NCBI GenBank assembly: GCA_945871065.1 | Contig: CAMBUL010000019.1 | Span: 1-37,247 of the forward strand | Direction of reading: 5' to 3' | Origin: Chthoniobacter flavus | GTDB lineage: Bacteria; Verrucomicrobiota; Verrucomicrobiia; Chthoniobacterales; JACTMZ01 | Length of the DNA: 37,247 nt | In this document: in pieces, positions 25,516-34,200 of the stretch | How positions within the stretch are numbered: the first letter of the stretch is position 1 | Layout of the letters: every line of letters begins with the position of its first letter | Translations under genes and position numbers: made by a program | Notes under the pieces: model-generated | Told to the model about the DNA's origin: nothing | The model's database searches: none | What the model saw: the letters and a program-made list of their open reading frames with translations, nothing else

Positions 25516-27188
25516 TGTCTGCCGAGGAGATGCCGCTAATGCCGGTCCGCCGGCTCCATAACTATGCGTATTGCCCAAGGCTTTTTTACTACCAGTGGGT
25601 CGAGGGAATTTTTGTCGAGAATGCGGACACGCTAGAGGGAACTATCCTGCACTCCCGCGCCGACAAGCCAGGACGGTTGACGGCCGAACTGCAGGGAATG
25701 GATCTTCCCGATGGTGCAGTGCTGAGGAGCCTGCAGCTTGAGAACGTTTCCTTAGGCCTTACCGGAAAGATCGATATCTGTGAGCAAGGGGCGAACGGTA
25801 TTGAAATCATCGACTACAAGAAGGGGAGTGCCCGCCGAGATGGAGACGGATCCAGGGTAGCCAAGCATGCGGATGCTATCCAAGTGGCCGCCTACGCGCT
25901 CCTGCTTGAGGGCGAGGGAATCAAGCTTGCTGGTGCTTCGATTTACTACGCCGCGGAAAGGAGAAGGGTATCCGTGGAGTTGAGCGAGGCACTCTTTGCG
26001 GAGGTGCGATCTCTTCATGAAGCTGCCCTCAAAACTGCACAAGCGGCGATCTGCCCACCCCCGCTCAAGGGAGATCCGAGATGCCTGCACTGCTCAGCCT
26101 ATCCCGTCTGCTTGCCGGAGGAGAGTGCATGGTGGGCTGATGACGGAAAAATCCCCCCACATCCTTCAGTCGCTCCGCGCCCTGAATCGGGCGATGGTGA
26201 GGTTCTCGTTGTTCAGGATTCTAGGGCGCATGTCGGGCTGCGAGGTGAGCAGGTTGTGGTTACTCGAGATGGAGAGGCAATCGCCAAGCTGCCACTAAAT
26301 CAGCTCCGGCATCTCTTCCTTTACGGGGTGCCGCAGGTTAGTTCCCAACTAATCCATGCCCTTTTAGAGCGCGAAATTGGGGTCGGCTATTTTTCGGCAG
26401 CCGGTCGTTTCTTAGGACTGCTCGGAGGTCTTCCCGCAAGTGGAGTAGATGCTCGCAGGGGGCAGTACAGAATGTTTGACCAGCCTGCCATAAGGCTCAT
26501 TTTGGCGAAGGAGTCACTCCGAGCAAAGATCCACAACCAGCGCGTCATGTTGATGCGCAACGGCGATGTACCAGAGGGTGTGCTGCAGACAATGGCGAGC
26601 TACCGCTCAATGGTTGAGGAAGCTGCCGACCTAGATACCGCTCGTGGCATTGAAGGCGCAGCCGCCGCCCTCTACTTCTCGCAGTTTCCAACGATGATTA
26701 AGGAGTGCTCATGGGCAAGGTTTGCATTTGAGGGGAGGAACAGGCGACCCCCAAGGGATCCGGTCAATGCCATGCTTTCCCAAGGATATAGCATCCTCTC
26801 CAAAGAGGCCGCGGGGGTCTGCTGTTCTGTGGGTCTTGATCCATTCCTCGGATTCCTTCATCAACCTCGCTACGGCCGGCCGGCTCTTGCCTTGGACCTC
26901 ATGGAGGAATTTCGTCCGTTGATCGCTGATAGTGTGGCAATCTCGCTTCTCAACCGACGAGAGATTGTCTCATCAGACTTCTTGTCCACGACCACGGGCA
27001 CTTTTTTGAATGCGCACGGGCGAAAGATTTTTTGGGAGGCCTGGTTCCGGCGTATGGACACCGAGGTTTCTCACCCAGAATTTGGGTACAAAATGTCGTA
27101 CCGCAGGATGCTTGAAGTCCAAGCCAGGCAGTTGTGGCGTTTCTGCAAAGGGGAATCGTCGCGATACCACGGCTTTACGACACGCTAG
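25515..27188 (+). CDS. cas4-cas1: Cas4-Cas1 fusion (spacer acquisition)
   Basis: Acquires new spacers: Cas4 trims and selects prespacers with the right PAM, Cas1 integrates them with Cas2. Numbering follows the 558-residue frame from GTG 25512; the ATG at 25515 is equally good and overlaps the cas12b stop (TGATG). Cas4 part (about 10-205): C21 in YCPRLFYY, H47, D88 in GKIDIC, E98 and K103 in IEIIDYKKG, Q124/Y128, and iron-sulfur cysteines C191, C194, C200. A Pro-rich linker (about 212-228) leads to Cas1 (about 230-545) with E381 (GIEGAAAALYF), H450 (FLHQPRYGRPALALDL) and D462/E465. Every expected active-site residue is present. The fusion is typical of type V-B, and also occurs in some type I loci. 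Confidence 0.94.
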   Translation: MSAEEMPLMPVRRLHNYAYCPRLFYYQWVEGIFVENADTLEGTILHSRADKPGRLTAELQGMDLPDGAVLRSLQLENVSLGLTGKIDICEQGANGIEIIDYKKGSARRDGDGSRVAKHADAIQVAAYALLLEGEGIKLAGASIYYAAERRRVSVELSEALFAEVRSLHEAALKTAQAAICPPPLKGDPRCLHCSAYPVCLPEESAWWADDGKIPPHPSVAPRPESGDGEVLVVQDSRAHVGLRGEQVVVTRDGEAIAKLPLNQLRHLFLYGVPQVSSQLIHALLEREIGVGYFSAAGRFLGLLGGLPASGVDARRGQYRMFDQPAIRLILAKESLRAKIHNQRVMLMRNGDVPEGVLQTMASYRSMVEEAADLDTARGIEGAAAALYFSQFPTMIKECSWARFAFEGRNRRPPRDPVNAMLSQGYSILSKEAAGVCCSVGLDPFLGFLHQPRYGRPALALDLMEEFRPLIADSVAISLLNRREIVSSDFLSTTTGTFLNAHGRKIFWEAWFRRMDTEVSHPEFGYKMSYRRMLEVQARQLWRFCKGESSRYHGFTTR

Positions 27189-27190
27189 AA

Positions 27191-27481
27191 ATGGCCCGCC
27201 GTAGATATATCATCACGTACGACATTTCTGATCCCAAGCGGCTACGCGGCGTTGCCAAAACCTTGGAGGGATACGGAGCGCGTCTCCAATTCTCTGTATT
27301 TGAATGCCTGCTCGATCGAATGAGGCTTGCTGCAGCTAAAGCTGCGCTCCAAGACATCATAGACACTTCAGAGGACCAAATCCTGTTTATCTACCTGGGG
27401 CCCGAAGCAACGGATGTGGGACTCTCAATGGAGTCCCTTGGAAGACCCTATCGCCAACGGACCATGGTGACGATTGTCTGA
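27191..27481 (+). CDS. cas2: Cas2
   Basis: Small dimeric partner that joins two Cas1 dimers into the integrase complex. The 96-residue product from ATG 27191 opens with RRRYIITYDISDPKRLRGV, the Cas2 ferredoxin-like strand with the conserved aspartate, followed by LEGYGARLQFSVFECLL and the closing strand ILFIYLG. A longer frame from 27134 would overlap cas1 and add a non-Cas2 N-terminus, so the short start is preferred. It follows the cas4-cas1 stop after 2 bp, completing a tightly coupled three-gene operon. Confidence 0.95.
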   Translation: MARRRYIITYDISDPKRLRGVAKTLEGYGARLQFSVFECLLDRMRLAAAKAALQDIIDTSEDQILFIYLGPEATDVGLSMESLGRPYRQRTMVTIV

Positions 27482-27487
27482 TTTTGT

Positions 27488-27600
27488 GTTGCAACCTTTG
27501 CAACCTGTTGCACTATGAGGGTGGCCACGTTGCCAGCGACCTCTTTTCTTCCGCCCTCGGAAAAGCATTTTCTTTGAAATTGCGACGACTGCGGTTTGCG
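27488..27600 (+). ncRNA. candidate tracrRNA for the type V-B system
   Basis: Type V-B needs a tracrRNA, and the 298 bp between cas2 and the array contain a clear anti-repeat at 27571-27592: TCTTTGAAA, then GCG and CGACTGCG, pairing with the 5' two thirds of the repeat with three mismatches in 22. Upstream is a folded core: GAGGGTGG (27517-27524) can pair over 8 bp with CCGCCCTC (27551-27558), enclosing a small GGC/GCC hairpin. CCGCC could instead pair with GGCGG at the repeat 3' end. A perfect 7-bp hairpin (GTTGCAA/TTGCAAC, 27488-27504) lies at the 5' side. This order, hairpin stem then anti-repeat, is that of known Cas12b tracrRNAs and implies transcription in the same direction as the array. 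Exact ends and promoter are not determined. Confidence 0.7.
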
Positions 27601-27779
27601 AGCACCCCAAGTGGTGCGAGCCCTACACTAGGACGCTCGCGCTGCCATCGGACAGTTGGTTCCCGCCCACTCATAGGTCGTAAGAGATACAGCAACACCA
27701 AGGCAGCATAACGCCCCCTAAGTCGCGCTCGCGGACTAGAGTTTCCTTCTCTATCCAAGGCACTCTTTTGGGGGAGTGG
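27601..27779 (+). promoter_or_regulatory. probable CRISPR leader
   Basis: This 179-bp non-coding stretch lies between the anti-repeat and the first repeat, on the cas side of the array, where a leader with the array promoter and integration signals is expected. It begins with a small hairpin (GCACC/GGTGC, about 27602-27617) that might end the tracrRNA. Its last 19 bp contain CACTC (27761-27765) and GAGTG (27774-27778), an inverted repeat touching repeat 1. The leader role is inferred from position. Confidence 0.5.
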
Positions 27780-29946
27780 GACGCAGTCGCCGCTGTTTCA
27801 AAGAGATTGAGGCGGGGATCGCTTGTTCACGAACTTTATCACGTCACGGGACGCAGTCGCCGCTGTTTCAAAGAGATTGAGGCGGGAGGTAGACCTCGGT
27901 GCCGTCTGGTCGCTTGACCGGACGCAGTCGCCGCTGTTTCAAAGAGATTGAGGCGGTTCGTCATGCCCATGTCCAGCAGCACGCCGGAGAGACGCAGTCG
28001 CCGCTGTTTCAAAGAGATTGAGGCGGGCCGCGGCCAACGCCCGCCTCGAGCACGCCCACATCGACGCAGTCGCCGCTGTTTCAAAGAGATTGAGGCGGAA
28101 CTCCTTTTTATCCTGCTCTATAGAAATCCCCTCGACGCAGTCGCCGCTGTTTCAAAGAGATTGAGGCGGGAGCGCCCCGTGCTCTCCGACTCCTTCTTCA
28201 GGCGGACGCAGTCGCCGCTGTTTCAAAGAGATTGAGGCGGACGTCGGCTGCTCCAAAATTGCTTTGCGGCGAGGCGGACGCAGTCGCCGCTGTTTCAAAG
28301 AGATTGAGGCGGGTCGGGATCTGGGACAAAGCGTTCGTCCCGCTCGGGACGCAGTCGCCGCTGTTTCAAAGAGATTGAGGCGGCTGCCCGCCCAGGTATT
28401 CCTCATAATCCCGCAGCGGACGCAGTCGCCGCTGTTTCAAAGAGATTGAGGCGGCAAGCCTCGGGCGGCGATATAAGCGCGGAGGGATTCGACGCAGTCG
28501 CCGCTGTTTCAAAGAGATTGAGGCGGAGCACCACCACATGAGCAAAGGCCGAGCGGCAGGGACGCAGTCGCCGCTGTTTCAAAGAGATTGAGGCGGGCAG
28601 GGCATTGCCGGTGTTACTTAGGGTGGAGAAGGACGCAGTCGCCGCTGTTTCAAAGAGATTGAGGCGGATACGAAACGCAATCAAACTCCTGATCGCTCAA
28701 AGACGCAGTCGCCGCTGTTTCAAAGAGATTGAGGCGGTGCGGCAGGGTGTCTTCGTCGCTCTCGTCGGCGCGACGCAGTCGCCGCTGTTTCAAAGAGATT
28801 GAGGCGGGTGACCTATCTGAACGAGGCCAAAGGCAATAAGACCGACGCAGTCGCCGCTGTTTCAAAGAGATTGAGGCGGCACTGTCGCCCGCCACCAAAA
28901 GACGCCCCTGCCTCCGACGCAGTCGCCGCTGTTTCAAAGAGATTGAGGCGGGTCTCAGCGCTGCTGTTCAGCAGCCAAATGACCCGACGCAGTCGCCGCT
29001 GTTTCAAAGAGATTGAGGCGGCTTAACACGACCAAAACCGAAACACTCGCCGCCGTGACGCAGTCGCCGCTGTTTCAAAGAGATTGAGGCGGAGTCTTTC
29101 CTCGTTGCCCGCGATCATGCAGATCGCGACGCAGTCGCCGCTGTTTCAAAGAGATTGAGGCGGCTCACCCACTTCGTCATTCACACGACAGGCTCGCTGA
29201 CGCAGTCGCCGCTGTTTCAAAGAGATTGAGGCGGCACTGTCGCCCGCCACCAAAAGACGCCCCTGCCTCCGACGCAGTCGCCGCTGTTTCAAAGAGATTG
29301 AGGCGGTCGCGGCTCATCTTACTCGTTCCTCCCTCCAAATTCGACGCAGTCGCCGCTGTTTCAAAGAGATTGAGGCGGATCGAGTGAGCGCGCTCTTGGA
29401 ACGCGAAAACCGGACGCAGTCGCCGCTGTTTCAAAGAGATTGAGGCGGTTGAGGAAGCGGTCGAGGTCCTCCCCGCCAATGCCGACGCAGTCGCCGCTGT
29501 TTCAAAGAGATTGAGGCGGAAAAGCCTGTTCAGCAATCCGAGCGCGGCCAAGCAGGACGCAGTCGCCGCTGTTTCAAAGAGATTGAGGCGGTGCAAACAC
29601 GTTGCCATTGACGGCGACTTTTTTGGGACGCAGTCGCCGCTGTTTCAAAGAGATTGAGGCGGATCGTCCCCACCTTCCGGTAAAACTCCGGCGTCGTGAC
29701 GCAGTCGCCGCTGTTTCAAAGAGATTGAGGCGGCGCCGCTGGCAGCCAATTTACGGACAGCAGAAATTGACGCAGTCGCCGCTGTTTCAAAGAGATTGAG
29801 GCGGAATCTGATGGCGTGTGAAGAATCAAAGGGGTTTAACGACGCAGTCGCCGCTGTTTCAAAGAGATTGAGGCGGGATGCGCCGTGCCTCGTTGAGTTG
29901 CCTGTTAAATGACGCAGTCGCCGCTGTTTCAAAGAGATTGAGGCGG
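27780..29946 (+). CRISPR. type V-B CRISPR array, 31 repeats, 30 spacers
   Basis: Thirty-one repeats of 36 bp, starting GACGCAGTCGCCGCTG and ending GAGATTGAGGCGG; I found no variant copy. The thirty spacers are 34-36 nt. Short arms in the repeat can pair (CCGC with GCGG, TCAA with TTGA). Orientation is taken as plus because the anti-repeat upstream, transcribed with the operon, would pair with the plus-strand repeat RNA, leaving the GAGGCGG end next to the spacer as in Cas12b crRNAs. The spacer at 28880-28915 is identical to that at 29235-29270. After the last full repeat, 23 nt later, GACGCAG (29970-29976) repeats the first 7 bases of the unit, a possible decayed repeat. Some spacers read as open frames in one strand, but no target can be named without a search. 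Confidence 0.99.
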
Positions 29947-30075
29947 GTGACGTTTGCTCTCTCCGCTGTGACGCAGCGAAAGATCTCAGCGCAGCACGTT
30001 TGACGGCCCCGACGCTGTCATCCTTGGACAACGCAGACTTCTTGCTGAGCTTCTTAGCTGGCTAGGCTTTTAACT

Positions 30076-30471
30076 CTAGATCGGCTTGCCCCCGAGAGTC
30101 GGCACGAAGCCGGACTCTCTCGCCTGCGCCAAGATCTCGGCCCTGGTTGGCGGATTCTTCAAGGCGTAGAAGCGTGCTTCGTAGGTATCCCTGTCCTGTT
30201 GTCTCTCGCGGTCGTCCTCGAAGCTCTCCTTCGGAATCTTGGTAGACGAGATTGAGGCTGGCACCGAGGAGTCCTCAAGAGAGTCATGCGGCTCGCGCTT
30301 GGTCCGCAGTCCTTGGGCTTTCATCTCCTCTAAAGTTCCGGGTCGTTGCCTTCGCAACGCCTCGGACGCTTCCTGGGCCTCGCGCAGGATTACCGCGATT
30401 GATTCCTGCTTGGACATAGATGAACGGGATGTCGCTCTTGGCGAGGGCGCGACTTTCGGTGAGGTTTTCAT
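30076..30471 (-). CDS. hypothetical protein, charged and probably largely helical
   Basis: Not recognised. The 131-residue product is hydrophilic, rich in Glu, Arg and Ser, with no signal peptide or membrane segment. An internal ATG at 30417 (MSKQESIAVILREAQEASEALRRQ) begins a convincing amphipathic helix and may be the actual start; the 18 residues before it are Ser/Pro-rich. The C-terminus NPPTRAEILAQARESGFVP is also helical. It follows the next listed gene after 3 bp on the same strand, so the two form a unit running toward the distal end of the CRISPR array. A link to the CRISPR system is not supported by anything seen. Confidence 0.55.
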   Translation of the reverse strand: MKTSPKVAPSPRATSRSSMSKQESIAVILREAQEASEALRRQRPGTLEEMKAQGLRTKREPHDSLEDSSVPASISSTKIPKESFEDDRERQQDRDTYEARFYALKNPPTRAEILAQARESGFVPTLGGKPI

Positions 30472-30474
30472 CGG

Positions 30475-30669
30475 TTAGACCTGTTCGTTCTTGAAGAGCC
30501 CTTTGTCCCGGAACATCTGCACGGCCCGGTCCTCGAATTCCTGCCAGGATTCCGTCTCTCGTTTCCCTAAGAGTCCGAGCGAGAGCTTGGAGGTCAAAGC
30601 CCTCGCCTCCCGCTTGAAGTTTTCTTCCCAATCCGGCGGTAGATCCTGACTGTTTGTGGCGTCTTTCAT
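30475..30669 (-). CDS. hypothetical small protein
   Basis: Not recognised. A 64-residue soluble, charged protein (MKDATNSQDLPPDWEENFKR at the start; ESWQEFEDRAVQMFRDKGLF near the end) with no membrane segment. The ATG is preceded by GAGGG at a suitable distance, a credible ribosome-binding site. It is the first gene of a two-gene unit. Its size and charge resemble accessory genes of mobile elements, but that is only an impression. Confidence 0.55.
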   Translation of the reverse strand: MKDATNSQDLPPDWEENFKREARALTSKLSLGLLGKRETESWQEFEDRAVQMFRDKGLFKNEQV

Positions 30670-30920
30670 CGTAGTCCCTCTACCCTAGGGCGAGTTGTCA
30701 ACCCCCTCGACGGTTCAGTGGGTCATAGGTGCCCATGCGTGTCCCGGCCTGAACAAAGGAAAAAATTTTTAAGCCTTCATATCTATCATTTGGGCGCAAA
30801 TCGTGGGGTAGGGGGCTATCGTGGTGGGGCGTGGTGGTCGTTTTACGCCTCCCTCGCTGCCAAAAATCGACGCCTTTTAGTGCTTTTTGCCGCTGTTGCG
30901 TGCCGCTCGGTGCAACTAAC
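30670..30920. other. intergenic stretch, no gene recognised
   Basis: A region upstream of the two hypothetical genes and downstream of tRNA-Gln. It is locally AT-rich around 30760-30785 and otherwise holds no convincing frame. The minus-strand TTGACA at 30696-30701 could be a -35 element for the small operon, but no matching -10 was found. Confidence 0.35.
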
Positions 30921-30964
30921 AAAAAGCCCGCGAAGCTCGTATTTAAGAAGATTCGCGGGTTTTT
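30921..30964 (-). terminator. terminator downstream of tRNA-Gln
   Basis: Inverted repeat CCCGCGAA (30927-30934) and TTCGCGGG (30952-30959) with a 17-nt loop. In the tRNA direction the stem is followed by a T-run (A5 at 30921-30925 on the plus strand). A T-run also follows on the plus strand, so it may act in both directions. Confidence 0.75.
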
Positions 30965-30969
30965 AAGAG

Positions 30970-31043
30970 TGGCTGGCCCGCATGGACTCGAACCATGAAC
31001 AACGGCTCCAAAGGCCGCTGTGTTACCATTACACCACGGGCCA
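30970..31043 (-). tRNA. tRNA-Gln (TTG)
   Basis: On the minus strand the acceptor arms TGGCCCG and CGGGCCA pair, the anticodon loop CTTTGGA carries TTG (plus 31009-31011), and the T arm is CATGG-TTCGAGT-CCATG. The discriminator is G and the 3' CCA is encoded (30970-30972), unlike in tRNA-Tyr. A terminator follows directly. Confidence 0.96.
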
Positions 31044-31273
31044 GTAATGATGGTGAACAGAGTGGCTCAAGCGGGGCGCAGGTGCAAGTCCGGGGATCTT
31101 TGGCTGGGAAATTTTGCATTTTTCCGGAGCCAGTTGGGGCTCCCCCGACAAAAGGACAGGGGTGGGCCTGTTGCCTTCCGCGGGCGGGAGGTCGCGGTAT
31201 GCCAAGAAAAGGCCCGGAGAGTTGCCTCTCCGGGCCTCGGTTTGGTGCGCGAAATTCGCGCAGCGCAATTGGT

Positions 31274-34200
31274 TCAGCTGCAGCCTTGGCTCGTGCCGCA
31301 TTCGGTGCAGACGCCGCAGGCTCCGGCCCGGATCACTTTGCTGCTGCCGCAGTGGGAGCAGGTGGTGTCCATGAACATCGTACCGAGGGCGCCCTGGATG
31401 CGTTCGGCGTGGGTCGCGGTGCCGGCCATGACCACCGGGGTGCCTTCGCTGTTCTGGGTCTGGGTGATGACGTCGATGATTTCACGCTCGCCGGTGCGCG
31501 GGAGGTCGGTGACCGGGCGGTTGACCGCACGGCGTTCCATTTCCGGGATTTCCTTCATGGGAAGTTCCGGTTGGTTGCGGTTGGGCGAGGTGGCTTCTTT
31601 GTAGCCCTTGATGAATTGGCAACCGAGCCAGCGGAACACGTAGTCGGTGATGCTGCTGGCGTTGCGGATGTCGGGGTTCTTGGTGAAGCCGCTGGGTTCG
31701 AAGCGCTGGAAGGCGAACTTCTTGACCAGGCTTTCGAGCGGGACGCCGTATTGCAGCGAGATCGAGGTGAGGGTCGCCACGGTGTCCATGAGGCCGCCGA
31801 TCGTGCTGCCCTCTTTGGCCATTTGGATGAAGAGTTCACCGGGTTGGCCGTTCTCGAAGAGACCGACGGTGACATAACCTTCGTGGCCGGCGATATCGAA
31901 CTTGTGGTTGAGCGCGACACGGGTGTCCGGCAGGCGGTTGCGCGACGGTTGGTCGAGCTTGGCCCGAAGGGAACGGAGATCATTTTCCAGTTCGATGATC
32001 CGCTCCTCGAGTTCGTTCTTGGTCGAGAGTTCGGCCTCGAGCTCGCCATTGCCGGTGCCGTGTTTTTTCTTGTCGGTGACCACCGGCGCGGAGCGCTTGG
32101 ATCCGTCGCGGTAGATGGCAATGGCTTTGAGACCGAGCTTCCAACCGTCGACGTAAGTATCAACGATGTCGTCGATCGTGGCGTGCTCGGGCAGGTTGAC
32201 CGTCTTGGAGATGGCGCCGGAGAGGAATGGCTGCGCGGCGGCCATCATGTGGATGTGCGCGCGGTAGCTGAGGCTGCGTTGCCCGCGCATGGGCTTAAAG
32301 GCGCAATCAAAGACGCTGATGTGTTCGGCGCGGAGCCCACTTTCGATCGTCTGACCGTCCGCTTCGACGTCTTCGATGGTGTCGTATTTGTCGATGTGGC
32401 CGATGATCGCTTCGATCTCCGTCTCGCTGTAGCCGAGCTTTTGCAGGGCGGGGCGGACGGTCTGGTTGACGATTTTCAGCATGCCGCCGCCGGCGAGGAG
32501 CTTGTATTTGACCAAGGCGATGTCGGGCTCGATGCCGGTCGTGTCGCAGTCCATGAGGAACCCGATGGTTCCGGTCGGGGCGAGCACGGTAACTTGGGCG
32601 TTGCGGTAACCTTGTTTTTTGCCGAGTTGCAGGGCGGCGTCCCAGACTTGGCGGGCCTCTTTGAGAAGGTACCCGAACTCATCGGAGGCCTGGATGTCCT
32701 CGACCGCGTCACGGTGGAGTTGGATGACCTCAAGCATGGAATCCATGTTGTCAGGGGCGACGGTCTTTTTCACGCCGCTGGCCCGGGAGTCTTCGTAGCC
32801 GGGGAAGGGCCCGGTGATGCCGGAGATGCGGGCGCTCTGTTCGTAGGCGTGTCCGGTCATGATGGCGGTGATCGAACCGGCGAGGGCGCGGCCCTCGGGA
32901 CTTTCGTAGCCGTGGCCGTAGCTCATGATGAGCGCGCCGAGGTTGGCGTAGCCGAGGCCGAGGGTGCGGAAGATGTGGCTGTTTTCCGCGATGTGCTTGG
33001 TCGGGTAACTGGCGTTGTCGACGAGGATTTCCTGCGCGGTGATGTAAATGCGCACGGCGGCTTTGAATTTCTCGACGTCGAAGGTGTTGTCTTCGCGCTT
33101 GAACTTCATGAGGTTGAGCGAGGCAAGGTTGCAGGCCGTGTTGTCGAGGAAGAGGTATTCGGAGCACGGGTTGGTCGAGTTCTGCCGGGCGGTGCCTTTG
33201 CAGGTGTGCCACTTCTGGATGGTCGTCTCGAACTGCATGCCGGGGTCGCCACAGACGTGCGTGCCTTCGGCGATTTTGCGCAGGAGGTGGCGGGCGTCTT
33301 TTTTCTCGCAGGGCTTGCCGTCGGTTACGCGGACAGTAGTCCATTCGCGTCCCTTGATGGCGGCGTCCATGAATTCATCAGTCACGCGGACGGTGAGGTT
33401 CTCGTTTTGATACATGACCGAGCCGTAGGCTTCGCCATTGAACGAGCCGTCATAACCTTGCTCGATGAGAGCCCAGGCTTTGCGCTCCTCGCGCATTTTG
33501 GCTTCGATGAATTCCTCGATGTCGGGGTGCCAATCCTTGAGCGTGTTCATCTTGGCCGCGCGGCGGGTTTTGCCGCCGCTTTTGACCACGCTGGCCACTT
33601 GGTCGTAAACTTTGAGGAAGGAAAGCGGACCGCTCGGTTTGCCGCCGCCGCTTAATTTTTCACGGGTCGAGCGCAGGGTGGAGAGGTCGCTGCCCGTGCC
33701 GCTGCCGTATTTGAAAAGCATGGCTTCGCTCTTGGCCAGATCGAGGATGCTTTCCATGTTGTCCTCGACGGACTGGATGAAGCACGCGCTGGCTTGCGGG
33801 TATTCGTATTGGGTGGCAGCGCGCTCGGCTTCGCCCGTCAGGCGATTGTAGAAGTAATTGCCCTGACCGGCGTCCTGGCCGATGCCGTATTGCTGGGCGA
33901 GGCCGACGTTGAACCAAACGGGGCTGTTGAAGGCGCCGTGCTGGTGGAGACAGAGCCAGGTCAGGTCATGGTAAAAGGCCTCGGCGCTGGCCTTGTCGGC
34001 AAAGTAACCATCGGCTTGGCCGAAGTCGGTGATGGTGCGGGTGACGCGGTGGATGAGCTGGCGGATGGAGGATTCGCGTCCGCCTTTGTGCGGGTCGGTG
34101 CCATTGGAGATGTCGCCGTAGAAATATTTCGAGACGGCGATCTTGGTGGCGAGCGGACTCCAGCTGCTGGGGACTTCCACGTTTTCTTGTTTGAAGATGA

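Noticed and set aside
27134-27190. Longer cas2 start at 27134
   Set aside because: It would overlap cas4-cas1 and add 19 residues unlike any Cas2 N-terminus; ATG 27191 gives the canonical start.
21331-27481. A new class 2 CRISPR type
   Set aside because: RuvC motif context, the Cas4-Cas1 fusion and the tracrRNA arrangement all fit known type V-B; only size and branch are unusual.
27839-30031. Series of short frames encoding repeated peptides such as SLKQRRLR
   Set aside because: They are translations of CRISPR repeats. The one ending at 30031 adds a Lys-rich stretch from the flank but starts only at TTG and reads into the array.
30970-31043. tRNA-Gln as an integration site for an element carrying the CRISPR locus
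   Set aside because: I found no direct repeat of the tRNA 3' end elsewhere in the window and no integrase gene.
30995-33655. 886-codon open frame on the plus strand
   Set aside because: It is antisense to nrdJ and starts in tRNA-Gln; its Gly/Val/Glu-rich translation is the shadow expected from GC-rich codons.
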